NCBI RefSeq assembly: GCF_003058465.1
Contig: NZ_CP028901.1
Span: forward strand, 1,302,001 to 1,366,000
From: Orrella marina
GTDB lineage: Bacteria; Pseudomonadota; Gammaproteobacteria; Burkholderiales; Burkholderiaceae_B
DNA length: 64,000 nucleotides
Reading direction: 5' to 3'
Part shown: in pieces, positions 46,916 to 60,327 of the stretch
Layout of the letters: the number at the start of each line of letters is the position of its first letter
Position numbering within the stretch: position 1 is the stretch's first letter
Made by a program: the position numbers and the translations under genes
The notes under the pieces: model-generated
The model's input: only the letters and a program-made list of their open reading frames with translations
Told to the model about the DNA's origin: nothing
Databases searched by the model: none

Positions 46916-49384
46916 TCAGTGTTTGATCACCGGATTGCTTGTGACATCAGATGATGCCTGTTTGCTCACAACAGCTTCCTCTACTGAGGTTTCAGAAAGA
47001 GGTTCCGGCTTGCGCTCAAGCGCAACTTCGAGCACCTTGTCGATCCATTTGACAGGAATGATCTCGAGATGATTCTTAACGTTATCCGGAATCTCAGCAA
47101 GATCCTTCACGTTCTCTTCGGGAATCAGAACAGTCTTGATGCCACCTCGACGAGCCGCCAGCAATTTTTCTTTCAACCCACCGATCGCGAGCACTTCGCC
47201 TCTAAGGGTGATCTCACCTGTCATGGCTACGTCGGCACGCACTGGAATCCGGGTCAGCGCTGACACAATCGCAGTCGTGATTGCAATCCCCGCAGACGGA
47301 CCATCTTTGGGTGTGGCCCCTTCTGGCACGTGCACGTGCATATCACGCTTCTCAAGCACCGTATTAGCAATACCCAACCGACTGGCACGCGCCCTGACAA
47401 CACTACGCGCCGCCTCGACCGACTCTTTCATCACATCACCGAGTGATCCCGTACGAAGGATGTTGCCCTTACCCGGCATGTCGGCGACTTCGATAGTCAA
47501 CAGATCACCACCGACTTCGGTCCATGCCAGTCCGGTGACCTGTCCGATCTGGTTGTCTTTCTCCGCCATGCCGTAACTGTATCGACGCACACCCAGGTAC
47601 TCCCCCAGGTTCTCGCTTGATACAACAATTGTCTGAGTCGTCTGCGACTTTGCTGCTCTGCGAGTCTGTGCAGCACTGACACCCTGAGGAAGCTTGGACA
47701 CAAGTTGCTTAACCACTTTACGACAGATTTTGCTGATTTCACGTTCAAGTGAACGTACACCGGCTTCCCGGGTGTAGTAACGAACCATGTCCTGCAAGGC
47801 ATCGTCCTGAACAGTTAACTCGCCTTCCTTGAGCCCGTTGTTCTTCATCAGCTTAGGCAAAAGGTGATCTTTGGCAATGTGAATCTTCTCGTCTTCGGTA
47901 TAACCGGACAGACGGATCACTTCCATCCTGTCCAGCAACGCAGGCGGGATGTTCAAGGTGTTACTGGTCGCCACAAACATGACGTCCGACAGATCAAAAT
48001 CCACCTCAACGTAGTGATCCTGGAAAGTGTGATTCTGCTCGGGATCCAGCACTTCGAGCAATGCAGAAGCAGGGTCACCTCTAAAATCCATGCCAAGCTT
48101 GTCGATCTCGTCAAGCAGGAACAATGGATTGCGCACACCGACCTTGTTCATGTTCTGGAGAATCTTGCCAGGCATGGAACCGATATAGGTCCGTCTATGC
48201 CCACGAATCTCTGCTTCATCCCGTACACCACCAAGTGCCATCCGGATGAATTTACGATTGGTGGCTTTGGCAATGCTCTGACCCAGGGAAGTCTTGCCGA
48301 CTCCCGGTGGGCCGACAAGACACAAGATGGGAGCCTTGACCTTGTCGACTCGCTGTTGCACAGCCAGATACTCGACGATACGCTCCTTGACTTTCTCAAG
48401 ACCATGGTGATCATCGTCAAGCACCTCTTGCGCATGCGGGATCGAGTGATTGATCTTGCTCTTCTTGCGCCATGGCAAACCGATAACCGTGTCGATGTAG
48501 TTACGGACCACCGTTGCCTCGGCCGACATCGGTGACATGAGCTTGAGCTTTTTCAGTTCGGCATCAACTTTCTTGCGCGCTTCCTTGCTGAGCCCGGCAG
48601 CTTCGATTCGACGCTCGAGCTCTTCGATATCAGCACCTTCTTCGCCTTCACCGAGTTCTTTCTGAATCGCCTTGACTTGCTCATTCAGATAGTAGTCACG
48701 CTGACTCTTCTCCATTTGCTTCTTGACCCGGCCGCGAATACGCTTCTCGACCTGGAGAATATCGATCTCGGTCTCGAGTTGTGCGAGTAACGCCTCCAGA
48801 CGCTCTGCGGTGTCAGTGACCTCAAGCATGCTCTGCTTTTGCTCGAGTTTCAGTGGCAGATGGGCTGCGATCGTGTCAGCCAGCCGTCCCGGGCTGTCTA
48901 TACCCGACAGGGTAGTCAGGATTTCTGGCGGGATTTTTTTGTTGAGCTTGACGTACGTCTCAAACTGACCGACGATCGCACGACGCAAGGCCTCGATTTC
49001 CGATCCTTTGGCTTCGTCTGGCTGCATGGGCATAACATCTGCGCTGAAGTGCTCCTCAGCCTCCTCGATTGAAAGAATCCGAGCGCGCTGTGAGCCTTCC
49101 ACCAACACCTTGACGGTACCATCAGGGAGCTTCAACATCTGCAGAATGGTGGCGAGACTACCAATCTCGTACACGTCGTCAGGTGTCGGATCGTCTTTCG
49201 TCGCAGACTTCTGGGCGGCGAGCATGATGCTCTTGTCCCCTTCCATCGCTGCTTCGAGCGCGCGAATCGAGCGCGGCCGCCCCACAAACAGTGGGATCAC
49301 CATGTGTGGAAACACAACGACATCGCGCAGCGGCAACAGAGGCAGTGAAATGCGCTCGGCGGGGAGAATGGGTTGACCTGACAT
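46916..49384 (-). CDS. lon: ATP-dependent protease La (Lon)
   Basis: 822 residues. An N-terminal substrate domain ([23 protein letters not shown]) is followed by the AAA module with Walker [12 protein letters not shown] near 363 and Walker B LFLLDEID, then the protease domain with the active Ser in [10 protein letters not shown] and Lys in [11 protein letters not shown]. It degrades misfolded and regulatory proteins. It has its own sigma32-like promoter in the gap after clpX. Confidence 0.98.
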   Translation of the reverse strand: MSGQPILPAERISLPLLPLRDVVVFPHMVIPLFVGRPRSIRALEAAMEGDKSIMLAAQKSATKDDPTPDDVYEIGSLATILQMLKLPDGTVKVLVEGSQRARILSIEEAEEHFSADVMPMQPDEAKGSEIEALRRAIVGQFETYVKLNKKIPPEILTTLSGIDSPGRLADTIAAHLPLKLEQKQSMLEVTDTAERLEALLAQLETEIDILQVEKRIRGRVKKQMEKSQRDYYLNEQVKAIQKELGEGEEGADIEELERRIEAAGLSKEARKKVDAELKKLKLMSPMSAEATVVRNYIDTVIGLPWRKKSKINHSIPHAQEVLDDDHHGLEKVKERIVEYLAVQQRVDKVKAPILCLVGPPGVGKTSLGQSIAKATNRKFIRMALGGVRDEAEIRGHRRTYIGSMPGKILQNMNKVGVRNPLFLLDEIDKLGMDFRGDPASALLEVLDPEQNHTFQDHYVEVDFDLSDVMFVATSNTLNIPPALLDRMEVIRLSGYTEDEKIHIAKDHLLPKLMKNNGLKEGELTVQDDALQDMVRYYTREAGVRSLEREISKICRKVVKQLVSKLPQGVSAAQTRRAAKSQTTQTIVVSSENLGEYLGVRRYSYGMAEKDNQIGQVTGLAWTEVGGDLLTIEVADMPGKGNILRTGSLGDVMKESVEAARSVVRARASRLGIANTVLEKRDMHVHVPEGATPKDGPSAGIAITTAIVSALTRIPVRADVAMTGEITLRGEVLAIGGLKEKLLAARRGGIKTVLIPEENVKDLAEIPDNVKNHLEIIPVKWIDKVLEVALERKPEPLSETSVEEAVVSKQASSDVTSNPVIKH

Positions 49385-49448
49385 TTGCTTGTCCTCTTCA
49401 AATCGGTCCCCTGATCCAATCAGGAGACCTTCGCTAACATAGTTAGTG

Positions 49449-49476
49449 ATATTGGGACAATAGCCTAAAAATCAAG
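49449..49476 (-). promoter_or_regulatory. Sigma32-like heat-shock promoter of lon
   Basis: Minus strand CTTGAT, 14 bases, then CCCAATAT, close to the sigma32 consensus CTTGAA-N13-15-CCCCATnT. It starts two bases past the clpX stop and about 65 bases before the lon ATG. Confidence 0.7.
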
Positions 49477-49477
49477 C

Positions 49478-50785
49478 TCAGGCAGCAGCATTTCGCGCTT
49501 TAGAACGACCGGAAGACTTGTCTTGTCCTTCCGCTTCGTCTTCCTGATAAACCAGCAGTGGCTCAGCTTGACCTTCGATGGCGTTCTCGTCCAACACCAC
49601 TCGACTGACATTGTCCTGGGAAGGAATCTCATACATTGTGTCGAGAAGTGTCGACTCCAGTATGGAGCGCAATCCTCGGGCACCAGTTTTTCTGAGAATA
49701 GCCTTGCGGGCAATGGCATGCAGAGCCTGTGGGCGGATTTCTAGCTCCACCCCTTCCATTTCGAACAATTTCTGAAACTGACGAACCAGCGAATTCTTGG
49801 GCTCAGTTAACACTTTGACCAACGTATCCTCGGTCAGTTCCTGCAAGGTTGCGATCACTGGCAAGCGTCCGACCAGCTCAGGAATCAGACCAAACTTCAC
49901 GAGGTCTTCGGGCTCGACCGATGTAAACGCCTCGCCGGCCCGCTTCTCACTTCTGGCGGCAACGGAGGCCCCAAAACCGATTCCAGATCTTTCAGTGCGA
50001 TCCAGAATCACCTTTTCCAGCCCATCAAAGGCACCGCCGACGATGAACAGGATGTTGGTGGAGTCGACCTGCACAAAATCCTGATTCGGATGTTTACGAC
50101 CACCTTGCGGCGGAACCGATGCAACAGTCCCCTCGATCAACTTGAGCAACGCCTGCTGAACACCTTCCCCAGATACATCCCGGGTAATTGACGGGTTATC
50201 GGCTTTACGTGAAATCTTGTCGATTTCATCAATGTAGACAATCGCGCGCTGAGCCTTCTCGACGTCATAATTGCAGTTAGCCAGCAGCTTCTGAATAATG
50301 TTCTCGACATCCTCGCCAACATATCCGGCCTCAGTCAGAGTCGTCGCGTCGGCCATCACGAACGGAACGTCGAGTTGCCGGGCGAGAGTCTGCGCCAGCA
50401 ACGTCTTGCCAGAGCCAGTCGGGCCGATCAGCAGAATATTGCTCTTGCTCAGTTCGACCTCATCGCCCTTGAGATCTGCCCCATGACGCAGGCGCTTGTA
50501 ATGATTGTAGACAGCGACAGCAAGCACACGCTTGGGTGAATCCTGACCGATCACGTACTGGTCAAGAAACGCTTTGATCTGAGCGGGGGTGGGCAACTCG
50601 GTGCGAACGGATTCGCGTGTGGTCGCCTCAATCTCTTCCCGGATAATATCTTTGCAGAGATCCACACACTCATCACAAATGTATACAGAAGGCCCAGCAA
50701 TCAGCTTGCGAACTTCATTCTGCGATTTGTTGCAGAATGAACAATGCAAGGATTTGGAAGAGGTAGTGGATTTCTTGTCAGCCAT
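49478..50785 (-). CDS. clpX: ClpX ATPase subunit of ClpXP
   Basis: 435 residues. The zinc-binding domain is at the start ([12 protein letters not shown] with a second pair in CDECVDLC), then Walker A GPTGSGKT near 120, Walker [12 protein letters not shown] and sensor-2 GARGLRS near 370. It unfolds substrates for ClpP. The C-terminal tail of about 35 residues is polar. It is 22 bases downstream of clpP. Confidence 0.98.
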   Translation of the reverse strand: MADKKSTTSSKSLHCSFCNKSQNEVRKLIAGPSVYICDECVDLCKDIIREEIEATTRESVRTELPTPAQIKAFLDQYVIGQDSPKRVLAVAVYNHYKRLRHGADLKGDEVELSKSNILLIGPTGSGKTLLAQTLARQLDVPFVMADATTLTEAGYVGEDVENIIQKLLANCNYDVEKAQRAIVYIDEIDKISRKADNPSITRDVSGEGVQQALLKLIEGTVASVPPQGGRKHPNQDFVQVDSTNILFIVGGAFDGLEKVILDRTERSGIGFGASVAARSEKRAGEAFTSVEPEDLVKFGLIPELVGRLPVIATLQELTEDTLVKVLTEPKNSLVRQFQKLFEMEGVELEIRPQALHAIARKAILRKTGARGLRSILESTLLDTMYEIPSQDNVSRVVLDENAIEGQAEPLLVYQEDEAEGQDKSSGRSKARNAAA

Positions 50786-50807
50786 CTTATGCTACTCAAA
50801 TAAAAAT

Positions 50808-51482
50808 TCAGACGGTGTCGGCACGACTTGTCAGCATCTTGTCAATGATGCCGTACGTGACCGCGGACTCGGCCGACATAAAATTGTCGCGCTCCGTATC
50901 GAGTTCAATGCGCTCGATCGGTTGACCGGTTTTCTCGGCCAGGATGTTATTGAGGCGCTCCCTGAGATCGAGAATCTCGCGCGCCTGGATCTGGATATCC
51001 GACGCCTGACCCTGTGCACCACCAGAAGGCTGATGAATCATGATACGGGAATTGGGCAAGGCGTATCGCTTGCCTTTGGCGCCTGCCGCCAGCAAGAACG
51101 CACCCATGCTCGCTGCCAGACCCGTACAAAGGGTTGATACATCCGGTTTGATGAACTGCATGGTGTCGTACATTGCCATGCCAGCGTACACCGACCCACC
51201 CGGTGAGTTGATGTACAGGGAGATATCCTTATCAGGATTCTCGGACTCCAGAAACAGCAACTGTGCAACCACCAGGTTGGCAGACTGATCCTGAACCGGA
51301 CCAACCAGAAACACGACACGCTCCTTGAGCAGGCGCGAGTAAATGTCATACGATCGCTCTCCCCGCCCAGACTGCTCGACCACCATCGGGATATACCCGA
51401 GACTGGTCGGCGTGACAGACGAAGCGCCATTCATACTGGCATAAAAATCGGCAAACCGATTCATCTCAATGTTCGTGCTCAT
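50808..51482 (-). CDS. clpP: ClpP protease subunit
   Basis: 224 residues from the ATG at 51482; starts at 51500 and 51563 are less likely. The catalytic Ser is in [15 protein letters not shown], His in [15 protein letters not shown] and Asp in [13 protein letters not shown]. It forms the barrel that degrades proteins delivered by ClpX or ClpA. The N-terminus is processed in relatives. Confidence 0.97.
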   Translation of the reverse strand: MSTNIEMNRFADFYASMNGASSVTPTSLGYIPMVVEQSGRGERSYDIYSRLLKERVVFLVGPVQDQSANLVVAQLLFLESENPDKDISLYINSPGGSVYAGMAMYDTMQFIKPDVSTLCTGLAASMGAFLLAAGAKGKRYALPNSRIMIHQPSGGAQGQASDIQIQAREILDLRERLNNILAEKTGQPIERIELDTERDNFMSAESAVTYGIIDKMLTSRADTV

Positions 51483-51703
51483 GATTCTGATGGACTCCAT
51501 GACGACCTTGTCGACCGGTCCTCGGGAAAAAGACCCTTGAACCGGACGAAAAGGTCCGATCAACGCGACCTGGACAAGTTGGCCTGAAACGCGGCCTTGT
51601 CAGCCAGAGATCACGCAAAATTACTGCTCACCACTTGCTTGAAGCTTACCCGTGGACAACAGCCGGCTTCAGCTAAGCGACCCGGCCAGTCCACCAGTCA
51701 ATG

Positions 51704-51748
51704 ATCTGTCGATGACAGATTGCCGGAGACACTCTGGCTCCTCCGGCA
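51704..51748. terminator. Two tandem hairpins between tig and clpP
   Basis: ATCTGTC-GAT-GACAGAT (51704-51720) directly followed by TGCCGGAG/CTCCGGCA with a 12-base loop (51721-51748). No T-run; possible attenuation or end of the tig transcript. Confidence 0.45.
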
Positions 51749-51762
51749 AACGGTTAACCAAC

Positions 51763-53088
51763 TCAGGCGTTTACATCACCTGAGGTACCCATGATCTCAT
51801 CGAACGAGACTGAATCATCGGTGACTTTCGCTGAATTCAGGACATGCTCTACGACATTGTCTTCAAGCACGACTGCCTCGATTTCGGCGCGACGCTGGCG
51901 ATCGGTAAGGTAGTAGCTGACCACCTCAGCCGGATGCTCGTAATTCTGCGCAAACGACTCAATCTTGGCACGAACCTGTTCGGGTTTGGCTTGCAGTTGC
52001 GCCTTGTCGATCAGCTCCGCAATTATCAGTCCGAGCTTGACGCGGCGGGTTGCCTCCTCGGAGAAAGTTTCGGGAGGAATCGGGAGATCGTCTACATTGG
52101 GCATGCCACGCTGCTTGAGTTCTTCTCGCGCAGCCTTTACCCGGTTCTCGATTTCACCGTCTACGAGTGCCTTGGGCACATCAAAAGTGGCAGCATCGAC
52201 CAGTGCCTGCATCACGCTACCCTTGGTGCGCGCGCTCACACGTGCTGTCACTTCACGCTCGATATTCTGGCGGATGTCAGCCATCAGCTTCTCGACATCA
52301 CCCTCAGCCTGACCAAGCGTCTTGGCGAACTCGGCGTTGATTTCGGGCAACTCGGGACGGGAAACTTCCTTGACGGTAACCGTGAACTCGGCGGTCTTTC
52401 CAGCGACTTCCTTGCCCTGATAGTCCTCAGGGAAAGTCAGCGGAAAGGTCTTGGAGTCGCCCGCCTTCAAACCACTCACAGCCTCTTCGAACTCGGCCAG
52501 CATACGGCCTTTGCCGATCAGAAAGGAGAAATCCTCTGCCGAACCACCCTCGAACGCAACGCCGTCGATCTTGCCGACGAAGTCGACTTTCACCTGATCG
52601 CCATCCTGCGCAGCACGACCTTCTTCAGCAATGTATTCAGCACGTTGTTCACGCAAAATCTGCACCGTCTTGTCGATTGCTTCATCACTGACTTCACAAG
52701 CACAACGCTTGACCTCAAGCGCGGACATTTCCGGCAGTTCAATTTCAGGGTAGACCTCAAACGTTGCAGTGAAAGCCATAGTGCCCTCAGACACACCCTC
52801 TGTCTTGGGGTCAAGTCGGGGCTGGCCAGCGACTCGCAGGCCTGTGCTTTCAAGCGCGGTCTCGAGCGCCTGACCGACCTGCTGATTGATCACGTCGTAG
52901 CGGATGCTGGGACCATGCGAGCGTTGCAGCATCGACATTGGCACCTTGCCCGGCCGGAACCCTGCCACCTTGGCTGTCCGGGCCACGCGTTTGAGCTCTT
53001 CGCCGACTTGCTTTTCAACGTCCGCCATCGCGACGGATACTTCGATTCGGCGCTCAAGGCCTGTCAGAGTTTCAACCTCAGGTTGCAT
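51763..53088 (-). CDS. tig: Trigger factor
   Basis: 441 residues from the ATG at 53088 (MQPEVETLTGLERRIEV). The ribosome-binding signature is in VAGFRPGKVPMSML near 45, the FKBP-type PPIase domain is at about 150-245 (VDFVGKIDGVAFEGG), and the helical C-terminal arms follow. It binds nascent chains at the ribosome exit. It is the first protein gene of the tig-clpP-clpX-lon block and follows tRNA-Leu by 70 bases. Confidence 0.97.
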   Translation of the reverse strand: MQPEVETLTGLERRIEVSVAMADVEKQVGEELKRVARTAKVAGFRPGKVPMSMLQRSHGPSIRYDVINQQVGQALETALESTGLRVAGQPRLDPKTEGVSEGTMAFTATFEVYPEIELPEMSALEVKRCACEVSDEAIDKTVQILREQRAEYIAEEGRAAQDGDQVKVDFVGKIDGVAFEGGSAEDFSFLIGKGRMLAEFEEAVSGLKAGDSKTFPLTFPEDYQGKEVAGKTAEFTVTVKEVSRPELPEINAEFAKTLGQAEGDVEKLMADIRQNIEREVTARVSARTKGSVMQALVDAATFDVPKALVDGEIENRVKAAREELKQRGMPNVDDLPIPPETFSEEATRRVKLGLIIAELIDKAQLQAKPEQVRAKIESFAQNYEHPAEVVSYYLTDRQRRAEIEAVVLEDNVVEHVLNSAKVTDDSVSFDEIMGTSGDVNA

Positions 53089-53158
53089 AGGAATAACCAC
53101 CGATTGGATCTATACGAGTGCCGGATCACCCGGCTGCTCATGTTGTTGTCAGGAAAAA

Positions 53159-53245
53159 TGGTGCGAAGGGCGGGACTCGAACCCGCACACCCGTGAGGGC
53201 GTCAGGACCTAAACCTGGTGCGTCTACCAATTTCGCCACCTTCGC
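53159..53245 (-). tRNA. tRNA-Leu (anticodon UAG)
   Basis: 87 bases with encoded CCA at the 3' end. The acceptor stem pairs GCGAAGG with CCTTCGC. The D-arm TGGCGAAATTGGTAGACGC, the anticodon loop TTTAGGT (anticodon TAG), the long variable arm of class II tRNAs and the T-arm GGTTCGAGTCC are all visible. It lies directly upstream of tig on the same strand. Confidence 0.97.
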
Positions 53246-53360
53246 GTGATTTGGGATTGTAACGCACACACGACACCTGCTTCGAACAACCGGGTCCGGC
53301 CCTCACATCGACCTTTTGCTGAAGGCCAGATGTACCGCGCATTTAGGTAAAATAAAAACC

Positions 53361-54569
53361 ATGAATCCACGCCTCGAACTCCTTCAGCCCTATCCCTTCG
53401 AGAAGCTTCGTGCTTTGCTCGCAACCGCTCGGCCGCAGGAAACTGGCCTGCGCCTGATTGACCTGTCAATCGGTGAGCCCAAGCACGCCGCACCCGAACT
53501 TGCGCGTCAAGCGCTGGTCGGCGCACTCGAAGGACTGTCAGGCTACCCTCCCACCAAGGGTGACCCGGCCCTGCGGCAGGCAATCAGCGCCTGGCTAGGA
53601 CGCCGTTACGGCATCGACACCCCGGATCCCGAAACACAGATACTGCCGGTGCTTGGTTCGCGCGAGGCGCTGTTTGCCTTCGCCCAGACAGTGATCGACC
53701 CTGCCAGTCCGGATGCACGTGTCGTGTGTCCAAACCCTTTTTATCAGATCTATGAAGGAGCGGCGCTGCTTGCAGGGGCCAAACCTTATTTCATCAATAC
53801 ACCTGAGGAAACACGTTTTCTGCCTGACTGGCGTTCAGTGCCTGATGACGTCTGGATGCACACACAACTCGTGTATACCTGCAGCCCCGGGAATCCAGCC
53901 GGCAGCGTCATGCCGATCGAAGAATGGAAGCTGCTGTTCGAGCTTTCTGATCGTTACGGATTTGTGATCGCTTCCGATGAATGCTACAGCGAAATCTATC
54001 TGGACGAGAATGCAGCGCCTCTGGGCGCTCTGCAGGCAGCCTGGCAGCTCGGCCGGAAGGACTTTTCCCGGCTAGTGGTTTTTTCCAGTCTGTCAAAGCG
54101 GTCGAACCTGCCAGGACTGCGATCAGGCTTTGTGACCGGTGACGCATCGATCATTTCCAGGTTTCTGCTCTACCGCACCTACCACGGAAGCGCCATGTCT
54201 GGCCTGGTCACGGCCGCGAGCCTGGCTGCCTGGAATGACGAGGCACACGTCGTGGCCAACCGAGATGCATATCGCGCAAAGTTCGATGCGGTTTTACCCA
54301 TTCTTGAGCCGGTTCTCGATGTGACCAGACCCGAGGCATCGTTCTATCTGTGGGCAGGCACCCGCGCAGACGACATGCGCTTCACCCATGACCTGCTGGA
54401 CCAGCAGGCGGTTCGCGTGCTGCCTGGAAGCTACGTAAGCAGAGAGTCTGGTGGTGTGAACCCAGGTGCTGGTCGTATCCGGATCGCGCTGGTCGCTCCG
54501 CTCGAGGAGTGCGTCGAAGCGGCTCACCGAATCGCCACTTTCGTGAAATCAGAGGCGAAATCTCGCTGA
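53361..54569 (+). CDS. dapC: Succinyldiaminopimelate transaminase
   Basis: 402 residues from the ATG at 53361. A class I PLP enzyme: DLSIGEPKHAAPE near 34, LPVLGSREALFAFAQTV near 94, PNPFYQIYEG near 122, CSPGNPAGSVMP near 175 and the PLP lysine in SSLSKRSNLPGLRSGF near 240. It converts N-succinyl-2-amino-6-oxopimelate to N-succinyldiaminopimelate in lysine synthesis. The assignment rests on the neighbouring dapD and dapE. Confidence 0.93.
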   Translation: MNPRLELLQPYPFEKLRALLATARPQETGLRLIDLSIGEPKHAAPELARQALVGALEGLSGYPPTKGDPALRQAISAWLGRRYGIDTPDPETQILPVLGSREALFAFAQTVIDPASPDARVVCPNPFYQIYEGAALLAGAKPYFINTPEETRFLPDWRSVPDDVWMHTQLVYTCSPGNPAGSVMPIEEWKLLFELSDRYGFVIASDECYSEIYLDENAAPLGALQAAWQLGRKDFSRLVVFSSLSKRSNLPGLRSGFVTGDASIISRFLLYRTYHGSAMSGLVTAASLAAWNDEAHVVANRDAYRAKFDAVLPILEPVLDVTRPEASFYLWAGTRADDMRFTHDLLDQQAVRVLPGSYVSRESGGVNPGAGRIRIALVAPLEECVEAAHRIATFVKSEAKSR

Positions 54570-55116
54570 CTGACCGGATCGGCTACGGAGTCCTGTGCCG
54601 ACGTGAGGGCACGGGATTTCACGCAAACAGGACTTCTCTCCTGGCTGATCACCGGCCGACAGCGTGGTTCGGCCAGAGCACTACCAACTCGAATCCGCGT
54701 GAAAGCAAGCGGCACAAGCAGCCCTTGCATGGAGCACACGCATCACACTGACAGCACACGTAGCAGCGCTCAACCATCATCCATTCATTGCGATCGGCCA
54801 CTGACACCTTGTCTTCCACAGAATGGAATACACGGCCCAGCCAGCGCTATTTCAACCCGAGCAACAGCAAAAAACGAGGTAATTTCAAGCAACAGGCTGC
54901 TCAATTGGCTAAACTTCAGGTCGGCAACAGACGAGTTGCTGCAGACCATCTGCCAACTGCAAGGCACGCATCGCGCAACCACATCAATCAGACTCCGGTA
55001 CAAAGAGCAATACTCTTGAAACACCGGGAATGATCGCAAAGGACTTGTGCGCGTGTCCTGGCCATCATTTTTGCTTTTTTATCCACCGACTGACCCATAC
55101 TGACGGAACAAACACC
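54570..55116. other. Intergenic region between dapC and dapD
   Basis: 547 bases with no recognised gene; reading frames there have no family character. It contains a weak inverted repeat GGCCGA/TCGGCC near 54654-54674. The dapD promoter is probably in the last 150 bases. Confidence 0.4.
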
Positions 55117-57989
<2,873 letters not shown>

Positions 57990-57993
<4 letters not shown>

Positions 57994-59936
57994 TCAAAGC
58001 AAACGCACTAACCCTACGTCGCGGTACCAAGATTCTGATACAGGATGCCGAATTTGTCGTGCATCCGGGCGAGCGAGTCGGCCTGATCGGGCGCAACGGC
58101 AGCGGCAAGTCGTCGCTATTTGCCGCATTTCGTGGGCAGCTCGATCTGGACCAGGGAAATGTTGACATCCCTGTCACCTGGAACATGGCATGGGTAGAAC
58201 AGACGATCGAGGATCTCGAGCGGCCTGCCCGTGAATACGTCATAGACGGGGACAGAACACTACGACAGTTGCAGGCTGCACGCGAACAAGCCAAAGATGG
58301 TCAAGCCATCGCGGAGCTGGAGACACGCCTGATCGACGCTGGCGCCTGGCAGGCGAACTCTCGCGCAGAGTCCCTGCTCTCCGGACTGGGCTTCAAACCC
58401 GATCAATGGCTCAATCCGGTCGGTTCGTTCTCGGGTGGATGGCAAATGCGGATCAGTCTGGCCCGCGCGTTGATGGCACCCTCAGACCTTCTGCTACTGG
58501 ACGAACCCACCAATCACCTGGACCTTGACGCCATGCTCTGGCTTGAGCGCTGGCTCACAGCCTATGCGGGTACCGTCATCATTATTTCGCACGATGTCGA
58601 GTTTATCGATGCGGTCTGCAATGTCATTCTGCACATCGAACATAAGCGTATCGAACGCTATCGCGGGGACTATCAGTCCTTTCTGACCCAAAGGGCTGAG
58701 AAGCTGCGTCAGACCAGTCTGGCAATCGAACGTCAGGCGCGGGAATCTGCTCGCCTGCAGCAGTTCATTGACCGATTCAAGGCCAAAGCATCCAAAGCCA
58801 AACAGGCGCAAAGCCGAGTCAAAGCACTCGCAAGGATGCAGACACTGGCTCCACTGCAAACTGAAACTGATATCGGCATTCATATCCCGGAACCCGAGCA
58901 CGCGCCAAATCTGCTGCTCAGATTGAAGGACATCGATGCCGGCTATCTGGTCGACGGCTCACCACACACGATTCTGCGCTCAATCGGTCTGCGAATCGAG
59001 GCTGGCAGTCGTATAGGCATTCTCGGTGTCAATGGGGCCGGAAAATCCACTCTGGTCAAGATTATTGCAGCCGAACTCGATCCATTTGCAGGTGAGAGAA
59101 TTGAAGGTAAAGGCCTGGTCATTGGTTACTTTGCCCAGCAACAGATGGACATACTGGATTCACATGCCAGTGCCCTGCTGCATCTTAAGCGGATTGCACC
59201 CCAGACGCGAGAGCAGGAGCTGAGGAATTACCTGGCTCGCTTCGGATTTACCGGGGAAAAAGTCATGGATGTAGTCGGACCATTCTCAGGCGGAGAGAAG
59301 GCCCGGCTGGCTCTGGCGCTGATCGTCTGGCATCGACCCAATCTGCTCGTTCTGGACGAACCGACCAACCACCTGGATGTTCAAACGAGAGAGGCTTTGA
59401 CGACAGCGCTGGCGGAGTACGAGGGCAGCTTGCTCCTGGTCTCACATGATCGCCATTTGCTACGAACCAGTGTTGATCAGTTCTGGATTGTTGGTGATGG
59501 CCAGGTGACACAATTTGATGGTGATCTGGAGGATTATCGCCAACACACACTGAGTCGCTCCGGCGCCTCAACGGAGACATCGACCGATGCATCCGCTCAG
59601 GCTGAGGATGGATCGCAAGCTCAGGGCGACCGCAAGCAGCAAAAACGCGAACAAGCCCAACTAAGGCAGCAGTTATCGAGCCTTCGCAAACCATTGCAGT
59701 CACGCCTGACGAAGATCGAGACACAGATGCAGGCACTGGCTTCGAGATTAGAAAAGATCGATCAGCAGATGCAGGACCCCACCTTCTACGAATCTGCTGA
59801 CAGCAACCTGCGTCAGCAAACCCTGAAGGATCACGGGCAACTTACTCGAGACCATGAGGTTCTGGAAGAGCAGTGGCTTGAAGTGTCGCAAGAGATTGAA
59901 GAGCTCGAAGCAAAATACAGCCAGGCAGCCGATTAG
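57990..59936 (+). CDS. ABC-F family ATPase (YheS-like)
   Basis: 648 residues, starting GTG. Two ABC domains: Walker A GRNGSGKSS near 35, signature FSGGWQMR near 150, Walker B LLLLDEPTNHLD near 168; and Walker A2 GVNGAGKST near 350, signature FSGGEKAR near 434, Walker B2 LLVLDEPTNHLD near 455. A linker of about 80 residues joins them and a coiled-coil C-terminal domain ends the protein. It has no membrane part. ABC-F proteins act on the ribosome; the layout is that of YheS. No sign of an antibiotic-resistance type. Confidence 0.92.
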
Positions 59937-59956
59937 AGTGCAGAGTAAGGGAGGCG

Positions 59957-60196
59957 TTATCTAGCGCCTGCTCTTTTCTTGCTCTCCTGTCGTTTAAGCC
60001 AGGAAAATCCGCTCCACATGCCAAGCAGCAGCCCTGCAACTCCGGCTCCCATCAGGATAGGTGTTGCCGAGACCAGTCCTACGATGGCAGCGACAACGCC
60101 TCCGAGCACTACGCCACTACGCGACCTGGTCAACCAGGCGCCCAGAAGCGGTAGCAAAGCATGTACGAACACCATTACCAGAAACATCAGAATCAT
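59957..60196 (-). CDS. Small membrane protein, unknown
   Basis: 79 residues from the ATG at 60196; ATG 60229 and TTG 60253 are alternatives. Two hydrophobic segments (MILMFLVMVFVHALLPLLGAWL and a Gly/Ala/Val-rich stretch from about 28 to 60) flank a short basic loop TRSRS, and the end is basic. It follows uvrD by about 130 bases and converges with the ABC-F gene. No family recognised. Confidence 0.5.
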   Translation of the reverse strand: MILMFLVMVFVHALLPLLGAWLTRSRSGVVLGGVVAAIVGLVSATPILMGAGVAGLLLGMWSGFSWLKRQESKKRAGAR

Positions 60197-60327
60197 TGCG
60201 GCAGTTTCCCGAAAAATCCTGCAGACCATCGACTCCGGGCGAATCAAACGCAAGAGATAGTCTTGTCATAGACTCCGGGCGCCAAGCGTTGCTCCCGCGC
60301 CCGGAAAGTCGGCAGATTGCCGGACAG

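Noticed and set aside
51844-53196. A 450-codon open frame on the plus strand opposite tig
   Set aside because: It is a shadow of trigger factor with no family motifs; codon bias of the opposite strand explains its length.
54603-55019. A 138-codon frame between dapC and dapD
   Set aside because: Low-complexity composition, no ribosome site and competing frames of similar length; no family resemblance.
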